A DNA stretch of 5,433 nucleotides. It comes from an uncultured Clostridia bacterium (GTDB lineage: Bacteria; Bacillota; Clostridia; Oscillospirales; Acutalibacteraceae). The translations under genes were made by a program, and so were the position numbers. Numbering within the stretch: the stretch's first letter is position 1; every line of letters begins with the position of its first letter. Positions 1-5,433 of this stretch are shown in pieces. The notes beneath the pieces were generated by a model, which searched no databases, was not told the DNA's origin, and was given only the letters and a program-made list of their open reading frames with translations. The DNA lies in contig CAMVYG010000152.1 in assembly GCA_947171615.1 (NCBI GenBank), positions 1 to 5,433 of the forward strand, in the 5' to 3' direction.

Positions 1-654
1 CCGCACAGAAACCCGCAAATCTTCATAAAGCTGCGTCAGCATCTCGCCATTAAAGGTATCTGACTCCTCCGTCTGAGGAGTAAAGGTGGAAAACGCCTCT
101 ATCTCCTTCCAGGGGAGCATGGCATTTTCATAGTCTGTGGCGGTATCAGGCATGGGAGTACCATCATTATAAAGGTAAAAACCGCTGAAATCCTCAATCA
201 TAAAATCAAAGGCTTCTTCATTGTGAAGAAAAATCATACTTTCATTGGCAAGGATATCCCCGGCAAACCGGGCAATAGCCGCTTGCTGCTGCTGTAAAGC
301 GTCCGGCGAATTGGGCATGTCGCTGGAAAAAACATAGGCTGTTACAGCCACTACCACTTTTCCGTCTCCATTGCGATCATCCGCATATTCGGTCAAACAG
401 CGCTCCAATTCCTTCCGCCCAGACTCAGGCATGGTGTAGGAAGTAATCAGCCCAACCGTGTAATCCGGCTGCACCTTGGAAAAGATGGAATAGAAAATGC
501 TGAAAAGCACGGCAAAAGCCACCAGCCCGATTGCCAAATGCCCCTTGTGATAATACCACCAGTTTTTTCGCTTATCCGCCGGTGTTTCCGCTCTGATTTC
601 ATTTGCGTGAATGGTGTCTTCCCCGGCGTTGATCAGATATCTTTCCCTTGCCAT
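1..654 (-). CDS. Uncharacterised membrane-anchored protein (3' end beyond window)
   Basis: I read this frame from the reverse complement: it opens at ATG 654 and stays open for 218 codons to the left edge, so the C-terminus is missing. A strong ribosome site (GAAGGAAG) ends 5 bases before the ATG. The polar N-terminus (residues 1-38) ends in a basic and aromatic patch, KNWWYYHKG at about 30-38. One hydrophobic segment follows at 39-58, and the rest is soluble and acidic. That pattern suggests a single-pass protein with its C-terminal domain outside the cell (inference). The loop DRNGDGK at 93-99 resembles the start of a dockerin or EF-hand calcium loop but lacks the acidic residue at position 12. 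No catalytic motif is visible. It lies 25 bases after the formate/nitrite-type channel gene and is probably co-transcribed and coupled with it. From memory it resembles uncharacterised Oscillospiraceae proteins; I can assign no function. Confidence 0.85.
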   Translation of the reverse strand, partial: MARERYLINAGEDTIHANEIRAETPADKRKNWWYYHKGHLAIGLVAFAVLFSIFYSIFSKVQPDYTVGLITSYTMPESGRKELERCLTEYADDRNGDGKVVVAVTAYVFSSDMPNSPDALQQQQAAIARFAGDILANESMIFLHNEEAFDFMIEDFSGFYLYNDGTPMPDTATDYENAMLPWKEIEAFSTFTPQTEESDTFNGEMLTQLYEDLRVSVR

Positions 655-679
655 ACGTTCTTCCTTCTTTCCAGAAAAT

Positions 680-1300
680 CTATTTCGTACGGTTTTCTGT
701 TCTGTCCCTCGTCAAAAATCTCACTGCCAGCGACCCCACGCTGTTTGCCAGAGAGACTGTCACTAAAAACAAAAGAATTTCCGGCAGTTCTTTCCAGGAG
801 GAAATTCCGAACACACAATAGCACATATCCGCAATGCTGTGTTCAAATCCACAAAGAATAAAAACGGAAACGCACAGGAACAGTCCCGTGATCTTCCCGA
901 AGTCATTGGAATTGCTTCGGTAATTTTCCACCGCCAGGTACATCAGGATCCCGCAGAAAAAGCCCAGGATCAAAACAGATGGCCAGCCTAAGGAAAGCTT
1001 TGCCTGCACAAGACCGGAAGCGGTATCATACAAGCTTGGCCTCGCCAGACGGATCAGTCCGGAAGAAAGGGCGCAGCCGGTAAAATTCCCCAGCCAAATC
1101 ACAAAGCAGTTGGGATGATTTTTATTTTCCAGCACATAGCCGATCTTCCCCGTAAAAAGATTCAGGCCAAAGGCGCAGATCACAAACAGGCCGATGGTAA
1201 AAAGCAATGCGCCTGCCAGCTTGCTTTCGCACGATAAATATACCGTTGCCCCAATACTGATCGAAACACCTGCCGCTACAGCCTTTCTAAAAGTTTCCAT
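680..1300 (-). CDS. Formate/nitrite transporter (FNT) family channel
   Basis: This 206-residue integral membrane protein belongs to the FocA/NirC family of pentameric channels, which move small monovalent anions such as formate, nitrite or hydrosulfide across the cytoplasmic membrane. Six hydrophobic segments are visible at about 6-23, 28-48, 64-86, 106-126, 135-160 and 171-196. The family landmarks are LFTG at 48-51, whose Thr50 matches the omega-loop threonine of FocA, and GFEHSIADM at 151-159, whose His154 matches the pore histidine. The repeat-half glycines and the NSVGS motif near the last helix also fit. At 206 residues it is shorter than the usual 250-280, mainly because the cytoplasmic N-terminus is nearly absent, but all six helices are present, so it is not truncated. 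FocA has Asn where this protein has Asp158. ATG 1300 has GGGGA 8 bases upstream and a good promoter behind it. The transported anion cannot be told from the sequence. Confidence 0.9.
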   Translation of the reverse strand: METFRKAVAAGVSISIGATVYLSCESKLAGALLFTIGLFVICAFGLNLFTGKIGYVLENKNHPNCFVIWLGNFTGCALSSGLIRLARPSLYDTASGLVQAKLSLGWPSVLILGFFCGILMYLAVENYRSNSNDFGKITGLFLCVSVFILCGFEHSIADMCYCVFGISSWKELPEILLFLVTVSLANSVGSLAVRFLTRDRTENRTK

Positions 1301-1347
1301 ATTCTGTTTCCCCGCTGTTCCGTTATTCTTTTCCCATTTCGGATTCC

Positions 1348-1392
1348 CTCAACATAATTATTGAGTATAACATACCGTCCTTTGTTTTTCAA
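1348..1392 (-). promoter_or_regulatory. Extended -10 sigma-A promoter for the FNT operon, with operator-like repeat
   Basis: On the minus strand a -35 box TTGAAA (1392-1387) is separated by exactly 17 bases from a -10 box TATACT (1369-1364), and a TG one base upstream of the -10 makes it an extended -10 promoter. The expected start point is near 1357, giving a leader of about 57 bases before the ATG at 1300. An inverted repeat, CTCAA and TTGAG separated by 8 AT-rich bases (1348-1365), overlaps the end of the -10 box and spans the predicted start point. That is a usual position for a repressor operator, but no regulator can be named. The terminator at 1430-1462 insulates this promoter from the gene upstream. 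Confidence 0.7.
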
Positions 1393-1399
1393 GTGATTT

Positions 1400-1414
1400 C
1401 AGGCAGTAAGCCTG
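1400..1414. repeat. Short inverted repeat upstream of the FNT promoter
   Basis: CAGGC (1400-1404) and GCCTG (1410-1414) are perfect 5-base arms around a 5-base spacer. The repeat lies 8 bases upstream of the -35 box and 16 bases from the terminator tract. It could be an activator site or chance. It has no adjacent T run on the minus strand, so it is not a second terminator. Confidence 0.3.
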
Positions 1415-1429
1415 TACTTCACGGAATTC

Positions 1430-1462
1430 AAAAAACGGCATGAGATTTCCCCCCCATGCCGT
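1430..1462 (-). terminator. Intrinsic terminator of the response regulator gene
   Basis: Reading the minus strand, perfect 8-base arms ACGGCATG (1462-1455) and CATGCCGT (1442-1435) enclose a 12-base loop starting with a G run. The last arm base merges into TTTTTT (1435-1430). The hairpin begins 13 bases after the regulator stop codon. This is a standard rho-independent terminator and marks the end of that transcription unit. Confidence 0.88.
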
Positions 1463-1475
1463 CTTTCCTGTATTC

Positions 1476-3110
1476 CTATTCCGCCATTTTGCTTCGGTAT
1501 TCCGAAGGCAGGCAGCCTGTATATTTCTTGAATTGACGAGAGAAATAACTGGGATTCATATACCCCACTTCATAACTGATATCATAAAGTTTTTTGGAGG
1601 GATCCTGCAAAAGCTCCTTCGCCTTTTCCATACGCACCACGGTCTGATAATGATTGATAGTCATTCCCGTAACCTGGCGAAACAACAGGCAGAGGTAAGT
1701 GGGCGTCAAATAGACTGTAGCAGCCAGTTCATTTACCGTCAGTTCTTCGCTGTACCGCTCCTGGATCACTTTTTGAACCTGCCGGATCACCCCTGCGGTT
1801 TTGGGAGAGTTTTTTAAGCCGATCAGCTTTTGAATGCTTTTGCAATACTGTAAAAGCAGCTGACACATCTGCTCCAAAGTCGCCGCATGAAACAGTTGAT
1901 CCAAAATAGACTGCTGGGAAAGATCGCCGTTCTCCCCTTCCCCCAGCTGTTCAAACAGCACGCGGTGGGCTTCAAACACATAGCGGCTTACCTGGCTTCG
2001 ATAAAAGGTGATGTCGGTAGAGCGAAGCTTTTTCAGATTGGAAAGCAGCTCGTCCACCCACTTTTCCAAAGCCACTTCATCTTCCGTCAAAAGCAGCTGA
2101 AGGCTTCGGGAGGAATCGCCTTTTTCAAGATCATTCCCATCGGCAGAGGGGGTAAAATCGTGAGGAATCACACGCTCGCCACCAAGATACAGCCTGTGCT
2201 TTAACGCTTCTGAGGCAGAATCATAGGACTCTTTCAGGCTGTGCAGAGAAGGGCTTGGTCTGCCGATCCCCAGAGAAACGCTGAGATAAAGATACTTCTT
2301 CACCAAAGATTTCAGTTTTCCGCACATTTCGGAAATGGACTCAGTGAGATCCCCGGTTCCACAGAGAAAAATAACAAGGGCCAGTCGATTTTGAACAAAA
2401 GGATCGTCTACCGCCATGCCTTTAAAGCTTTCTCCCAGTATTTCGTTGGCAATGTTCCTCAGGGCCACGCTGAGCAAAGGCCAGTTGCCCTGAAATCCCA
2501 TACAGGCCGCCACTTCTCCCTCATCCGGCTCCAAAACAACCACAGCCGTGGAAAATGGCTCCTCCGGGTCCAGATCAAATCCTTCCAAATAGACTTGAAG
2601 CCTTTCTCCGGTAGGAACCTGCCCCATCAGTAGGGACAGAAGAAAGTGCTCGTTCATGGTGAACAGCTCCACACTGAGACGATCCTCTATTTTCTCCATT
2701 TTCCTGATAGCCGCCTGGGTACAGCGCTCAGATTCGATCTGCTTGATGATTTTCTGAAAGCACTGTTCTACCTCGGCATAGTCTACCGGCTTTAAAATAT
2801 AGTCAACCGCCCCGACCTTCAGCGCCGAACGCACATACTCCACTTCGCTGTAGCCGCTGAGAAATACGATTTTCAAGTCGGGGTACTTTTCCTTGGCCTG
2901 TCTTGCCAGCTCGATCCCGTCCATGCGGACCATTTTGACGTCTGTAAAAAGAATATCGGGGCGCAGCTCATCCAGAAGCGGCAGCGCGGTCATACCGTCG
3001 TCTGCCTCTCCCACTACCTCTACATTCAGCTTTGACCAGTCAAACAGATGCGTCAGGCCATTTCGGGTCACCTGTTCGTCGTCTACGATCAAAAGACGAT
3101 ATTCACTCAT
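1476..3110 (-). CDS. YesN-type response regulator (receiver, GGDEF-like, AraC HTH)
   Basis: This 544-residue cytoplasmic regulator normally receives phosphate from a YesM-type histidine kinase and activates sugar-uptake genes. The receiver domain (about 4-122) has the acidic pair D10-D11, phospho-acceptor Asp57 in FTDVKM, Ser85 in FLSGYS and Lys107 in ILKPVD. The middle region (about 160-345) includes a degenerate GGDEF-like stretch with SVSLGIG and SYDSASEAL, as in CdaR-like domains, and lacks a catalytic GGDEF motif. The C-terminal AraC domain (about 443-544) carries two helix-turn-helix units at about 457-482 and 507-532, the second ending in the typical YFSRQFKKYTG. I chose ATG 3110 because MSEYRLLIVDDE starts directly at the first receiver strand. 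ATG 3122 or TTG 3146 would add only 4 or 12 residues unlike the family. No start has a clear Shine-Dalgarno sequence, and the start codon lies inside a 12-base palindrome. No kinase gene is in the window. The upstream permease and oxidoreductase genes are its likely targets or operon partners (inference). Confidence 0.93.
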   Translation of the reverse strand: MSEYRLLIVDDEQVTRNGLTHLFDWSKLNVEVVGEADDGMTALPLLDELRPDILFTDVKMVRMDGIELARQAKEKYPDLKIVFLSGYSEVEYVRSALKVGAVDYILKPVDYAEVEQCFQKIIKQIESERCTQAAIRKMEKIEDRLSVELFTMNEHFLLSLLMGQVPTGERLQVYLEGFDLDPEEPFSTAVVVLEPDEGEVAACMGFQGNWPLLSVALRNIANEILGESFKGMAVDDPFVQNRLALVIFLCGTGDLTESISEMCGKLKSLVKKYLYLSVSLGIGRPSPSLHSLKESYDSASEALKHRLYLGGERVIPHDFTPSADGNDLEKGDSSRSLQLLLTEDEVALEKWVDELLSNLKKLRSTDITFYRSQVSRYVFEAHRVLFEQLGEGENGDLSQQSILDQLFHAATLEQMCQLLLQYCKSIQKLIGLKNSPKTAGVIRQVQKVIQERYSEELTVNELAATVYLTPTYLCLLFRQVTGMTINHYQTVVRMEKAKELLQDPSKKLYDISYEVGYMNPSYFSRQFKKYTGCLPSEYRSKMAE

Positions 3111-3153
3111 AATTATGACCATAGCTTTTGCAGGCAAGGCCTGCAAAACGCAT
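3103..3153 (-). CDS. Possible 16-residue leader peptide coupled to the regulator
   Basis: A short frame reads MRFAGLACKSYGHNYE and stops at TGA 3105-3103. It overlaps the first 8 bases of the regulator gene (ATGAGTGA) in a different frame. Unlike the regulator, it has a purine-rich site, AAGGAAAGG, immediately before its ATG. Ribosomes finishing this frame would release exactly over the regulator start. The perfect 10-base hairpin at 3126-3148 lies wholly within it. The peptide has no run of a single amino acid, so classical amino-acid attenuation is unlikely. It may be an accidental frame; the case rests on the ribosome site and the overlap. Confidence 0.3.
   Translation of the reverse strand: MRFAGLACKSYGHNYE
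3107..3118. repeat. Perfect 12-base palindrome over the regulator start codon
   Basis: TCATAATTATGA (3107-3118) is its own reverse complement and contains the ATG of the response regulator (3110-3108). As DNA it could be a dimer-binding site. As RNA it is too tight to fold on itself well, but it could pair between transcripts. Its core CATAATTAT recurs at 1353-1361 in the FNT promoter. Confidence 0.5.
3126..3148. repeat. Perfect 10-base inverted repeat upstream of the regulator
   Basis: TTTTGCAGGC (3126-3135) and GCCTGCAAAA (3139-3148) pair perfectly around a 3-base spacer. The hairpin ends 15 bases before the regulator ATG, where it could hinder or guide ribosome loading. It is followed by A or C on both strands rather than a T run, so it is not an ordinary terminator. 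Confidence 0.8.
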
Positions 3154-3177
3154 CCTTTCCTTGGGAATTGCGGTTGG

Positions 3178-3220
3178 TTTTCCGAAGGAAAATTGCCGCT
3201 TTTGGAGCGGCAAAAGCCGC
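3178..3220. repeat. Cluster of short overlapping inverted repeats
   Basis: TTTTCC (3178-3183) pairs with GGAAAA (3187-3192) around GAA. TTGCCGC (3193-3199) pairs with GCGGCAA (3207-3213) around 7 bases. GCGGC (3207-3211) can instead pair with GCCGC (3216-3220) around AAAA. The last two share an arm and exclude each other, which would allow alternative RNA folds. The outer GCGG near 3170-3173 can also pair with CCGC at 3196-3199, giving a longer imperfect stem around the TTTTCC hairpin. Confidence 0.65.
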
Positions 3221-3228
3221 AAAACCTG

Positions 3229-3252
3229 GTTTGAAAAATTTATTTTTCAAAC
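3229..3252. repeat. AT-rich 11-base inverted repeat
   Basis: GTTTGAAAAAT (3229-3239) and ATTTTTCAAAC (3242-3252) are perfect 11-base arms with a 2-base centre. This is the distal element of the palindrome-rich block before the response regulator. The stem is AT-rich and no separate T run follows, so it is a poor terminator. It could be one end of a dispersed palindromic element or a protein-binding site. Confidence 0.75.
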
Positions 3253-3335
3253 TTTTCCCACCTCTCCTCTGCCGATCTCATACCTCCGAGCAGAAAATAT
3301 TCCAGATGCCCCCGTCTTTTTTCCGCAATGTTTTC

Positions 3336-4721
3336 TCAGTGAAGCGTCATGGTTTCGCTTAATTCCTTCTGAGGCAGATTGGCGCCGTTTTCCCGCAATG
3401 TCTCAACAAGCTGTAAGGTGTTGAGCCCACAGGCAGACTGTCCGGTACGAACGGACTGCACAGCAGCCGTACCCGCTGCCTGCCCCATCATGGCAGAGGA
3501 AGGCATGACGCGGATCACGCCGTGAACCATCACATCGGAGGAATTGCAGCGCCCGGCCACCCAGAAGTTTTTCCACCCTTTCGGCACCAGGATCCCGTAA
3601 GGAATGCCGAAGCACTCTCCGGGGTTCAAACGCCCGCTGTGAATTTTTTCTTTCATGTGCTCCTCATAGACTTCCCTGTCACAGGAATAAGGATGCACAT
3701 CTGCAAACTTATTAAACAGACCGATCTGATCCGGGAACTGGCGGCGCGTAATAAAGTCGTCAAAGGTAAGCTCATATTCGCCCACGATCCGCCGGGATTC
3801 CCGCACACCTATAACGGAAGCGGTGCACACCAGCTCCAAATCTTTACAGTTGTTGGAATACTTTCTGAAAAATTCCATATTCTGCCGGGCGATCCTGCGG
3901 CCCTGCATCATGCCCTTGGTAAGGCTTTCCACATTGCAGGCGTCCAGGTCGAAAATATGGCCGCCGTTGAGATAGCCATAGGTCCTTCCGCTGCAGGAAA
4001 GCCCTACCAGCAGGCGGTCACACTGCTCGAAATTCCCCGCTGCATATTCCTTTTCAATCAGTTCAACGGCCTCGGGGGTCTGGGTGTTCATGGTGTTTTC
4101 GGACCAATCCACACCTGAGAACAGAGCGGTCAAGGTTGCAGGCATGATACGCTCCGTATCCCGGCCAGCCTGCCGGTAAGGAGCGCCTGCAAGCCCGGCA
4201 AGAATGGCGTCGCCGGTACAGTCAATGAAGGTTTTGGCCCGAATATAACGATAACCCTCCACACTGCTGGTAACAACGCCCCGGATCACACCGGCTTTGG
4301 GGTCGGCATCCGCATCGATCACCTTTGTGAAAAAGCGAACCTCTACCCCTGCCTCTACAGCTAACTCGTCCAGAACCAGCTTCAGCCCCTCCGGGCTGAA
4401 ATTAGTCCAGCACATGTAATTTTTCCGCCAACTTTCCGGCGGAGTACGGGGGCCGGTGAACCCACGGGCATACAGGGTCTCCACCAGTTCGCGCATAAAG
4501 CCGCCAACCAGCATTTTCTCCCCGTCCGCCATGGGGTCATAGGCGCACACCAAACCTGAGGTACCCATGCCGCCCAAGCAGCCCTGGGCTTCGATCAAAA
4601 GCACGCGAGCGCCCAAACGGGCTGCGCAGATAGCGGCGGCAGAGCCTGCCGGCCCACCTCCTGCCACCACCACATCATAACCATCTTCTACAGGAATTTC
4701 CCGATGCAGCGTATAAGTCAT
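3336..4721 (-). CDS. FAD-dependent oxidoreductase (FAD_oxidored family)
   Basis: This complete 461-residue flavoprotein is probably cytoplasmic, with no signal peptide or membrane segment. Residues 15-45 form the Rossmann FAD-binding unit: VVVAGGGPAGSAAA at 17-30 is the dinucleotide loop and Glu44 should bind the ribose. LGGMGTSGLV at 49-58 follows as usual in this family. A second FAD contact is FIDCTGDAILAGLAGA at 165-180. IGVRESRRIVGEY at 304-316 and the C-terminal NFWVAGRCNSSDVMVHG at 385-401, followed by a glycine-alanine helix, are family hallmarks. Family members act on varied and mostly unknown substrates; relatives in carbohydrate loci are often mislabelled xanthan lyase. ATG 4721 has AAGGGAG upstream with about 9 bases of spacing. 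The gene sits 38 bases after the sugar permease gene, so an imported sugar, glycoside or its product is the most likely substrate (inference). The oxidant or reductant partner is not encoded here. Confidence 0.92.
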   Translation of the reverse strand: MTYTLHREIPVEDGYDVVVAGGGPAGSAAAICAARLGARVLLIEAQGCLGGMGTSGLVCAYDPMADGEKMLVGGFMRELVETLYARGFTGPRTPPESWRKNYMCWTNFSPEGLKLVLDELAVEAGVEVRFFTKVIDADADPKAGVIRGVVTSSVEGYRYIRAKTFIDCTGDAILAGLAGAPYRQAGRDTERIMPATLTALFSGVDWSENTMNTQTPEAVELIEKEYAAGNFEQCDRLLVGLSCSGRTYGYLNGGHIFDLDACNVESLTKGMMQGRRIARQNMEFFRKYSNNCKDLELVCTASVIGVRESRRIVGEYELTFDDFITRRQFPDQIGLFNKFADVHPYSCDREVYEEHMKEKIHSGRLNPGECFGIPYGILVPKGWKNFWVAGRCNSSDVMVHGVIRVMPSSAMMGQAAGTAAVQSVRTGQSACGLNTLQLVETLRENGANLPQKELSETMTLH

Positions 4722-4759
4722 AGTCTTGTTCTCCCTTATTTATTTTTATGACTTGGAAT

Positions 4760-5433
4760 TTAGCCCTTTACAGAGCCGATCATAACGCCCTTGATAAAAT
4801 ATTTCTGGAGGAAGGGGTACACCACCAGAATTGGCAGTGTAGATGCCAGAATTGTTGCCGCGCGCACGCCATCCGGCACCAGGTTTGCCATCATATCGTC
4901 AGAAGAACTGGCGAGGGTGGGATCATCGGCAATATTTGCCAACACATCCTTCAGGTACAGGGGCAGCGTTTTCACGGCGGTCTGCGTATTGTAAATGGCG
5001 GGGTTCAGATAATCGTTCCAAAATCCCACTGCGGAGAACAGCGCCACTGTGGCGAACACAGGCAGCGCCACTGGGAGCAGGATCCGCACCAGCACCACAA
5101 AGTTATTAGCCCCGTCGATCCTGGCGGATTCCTCCAGACTTTCCGGAATGCTTTCAAAGTAGTTTTTGATCAAAAGCATATTGTACACACTGACAGCGCC
5201 GGGCAGGAACAGCACCAGCAGGGTGTTGGTAAGATGAAAATCCTTCATCAGCAAGTAAGTAGGGATCATGCCGCCGGAAAACAGCATGGTAAATACAAAA
5301 AGTACCAGAAGCGGCTTCCGCATCGGCAAGCTCGGTTTAGAAAGCGGATATGCCGCAAGCCCGGTTACCACCAGACTCAATGCCGTACCGGTCACTGTGA
5401 CAATCACTGAATTTACAAAGGACTGAAAGAACA
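4760..5433 (-). CDS. Carbohydrate ABC-transporter permease, LplC/YtcP type (5' end beyond window)
   Basis: This is the C-terminal 223 or so residues of an inner-membrane permease of the CUT1 class, of about 290-300 residues when complete. The frame is open through the right edge (FFQSFVNSV is readable before the GTG at 5407), so the true start lies outside the window and that GTG is an internal valine. Several hydrophobic helices are visible. FSGGMIPTYL is characteristic of the LplC/YtcP branch. The EAA loop that docks the ATPase reads ESLEESARIDGANNF (about 5140-5096) and continues into ILLPVALP. The protein ends in KGVMIGSVKG, typical of the branch. Such permeases pair with an LplB-like permease, a lipoprotein that binds oligosaccharide or polysaccharide fragments, and often a YesMN regulator pair, which fits the downstream response regulator. 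The exact sugar is unknown. The shared MsmK-type ATPase is usually encoded elsewhere. Confidence 0.95.
   Translation of the reverse strand, partial: FFQSFVNSVIVTVTGTALSLVVTGLAAYPLSKPSLPMRKPLLVLFVFTMLFSGGMIPTYLLMKDFHLTNTLLVLFLPGAVSVYNMLLIKNYFESIPESLEESARIDGANNFVVLVRILLPVALPVFATVALFSAVGFWNDYLNPAIYNTQTAVKTLPLYLKDVLANIADDPTLASSSDDMMANLVPDGVRAATILASTLPILVVYPFLQKYFIKGVMIGSVKG

Noticed and set aside
63..81. 7-base inverted repeat ACTCCTC / GAGGAGT
   Set aside because: It lies inside the membrane-protein coding frame and encodes ordinary residues; there is no adjacent T run or regulatory context.
538..861. Plus-strand frame across the FNT and membrane-protein junction
   Set aside because: It runs opposite two convincing minus-strand genes, and its sequence resembles no protein family.
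3111..3146. Upstream in-frame starts (ATG 3122, TTG 3146) for the response regulator
   Set aside because: They add a short tail unlike receiver domains, part of it encoded by the hairpin, and they lack a ribosome site. ATG 3110 places the receiver at the N-terminus as in the family.
3126..3148. Hairpin considered as an intrinsic terminator
   Set aside because: The arms are perfect, but neither strand has a T run after the stem.
3240..3281. 13-residue minus frame MRSAEERWEKFEK after a GGAGG motif
   Set aside because: The GGAGG lies only about one base from the ATG, too close for normal initiation, and the frame ends within the AT-rich inverted repeat. It could be a relic of a lost gene start, but nothing else supports it.
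3522..4118. Plus-strand frame of about 198 codons opposite the oxidoreductase
   Set aside because: It is antisense to strongly conserved FAD-enzyme sequence and has no ribosome site or recognisable domain.
5405..5407. GTG as the permease start codon
   Set aside because: The frame continues to the window edge with permease-like sequence (FFQSFVNSV), so this codon is an internal valine.
4748..5410. Long plus-strand open frame opposite the permease gene
   Set aside because: Its composition (many His, Gln and Arg, no recognisable domain) is that of an antisense shadow, and the minus frame is a clear permease with family motifs.

Overview
The window looks like chromosomal DNA of an anaerobic, probably gut-associated member of the Clostridia, most likely Oscillospirales or a close relative. 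This is inferred from gene content: a YesN-type response regulator beside an LplC/YtcP-type sugar permease, a short formate/nitrite-family channel, and a membrane-anchored protein of a kind I recall from uncharacterised Oscillospiraceae proteins. Base composition is roughly balanced. No database search was possible. All five main genes lie on the minus strand, so transcription reads from the right edge to the left.

Right part (5433 to 3336): the C-terminal portion of a carbohydrate ABC-transporter permease, cut by the window edge, is followed 38 bases later by a complete FAD-dependent oxidoreductase of the FAD_oxidored type. The pair reads as the end of an import-and-modify operon: one gene imports a sugar or glycoside and the other oxidises or reduces an unknown small molecule.

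Middle (3335 to 1430): about 225 bases packed with inverted repeats lead into a 544-residue response regulator (receiver, degenerate GGDEF-like middle domain, AraC-type DNA-binding domain). The regulator has no visible Shine-Dalgarno sequence of its own. A 16-codon reading frame with a good purine-rich site ends across its start codon, suggesting translational coupling. I see no terminator or convincing promoter between oxidoreductase and regulator, so they may be co-transcribed. A clear intrinsic terminator closes the unit at 1430-1462.

Left part (1429 to 1): a well-formed extended -10 promoter (TTGAAA, 17 bases, TATACT), with an inverted repeat across its predicted start point, drives a short formate/nitrite transporter-family channel. 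It is followed 25 bases later by an uncharacterised single-pass membrane protein that runs off the left edge. These two probably form a separate two-gene operon.

The genes are of known types. What most deserves a second look is the palindrome-rich leader before the regulator, with its possible leader peptide and start-codon palindrome, and the operator-like repeat in the channel promoter, which shares a 9-base core with that palindrome.
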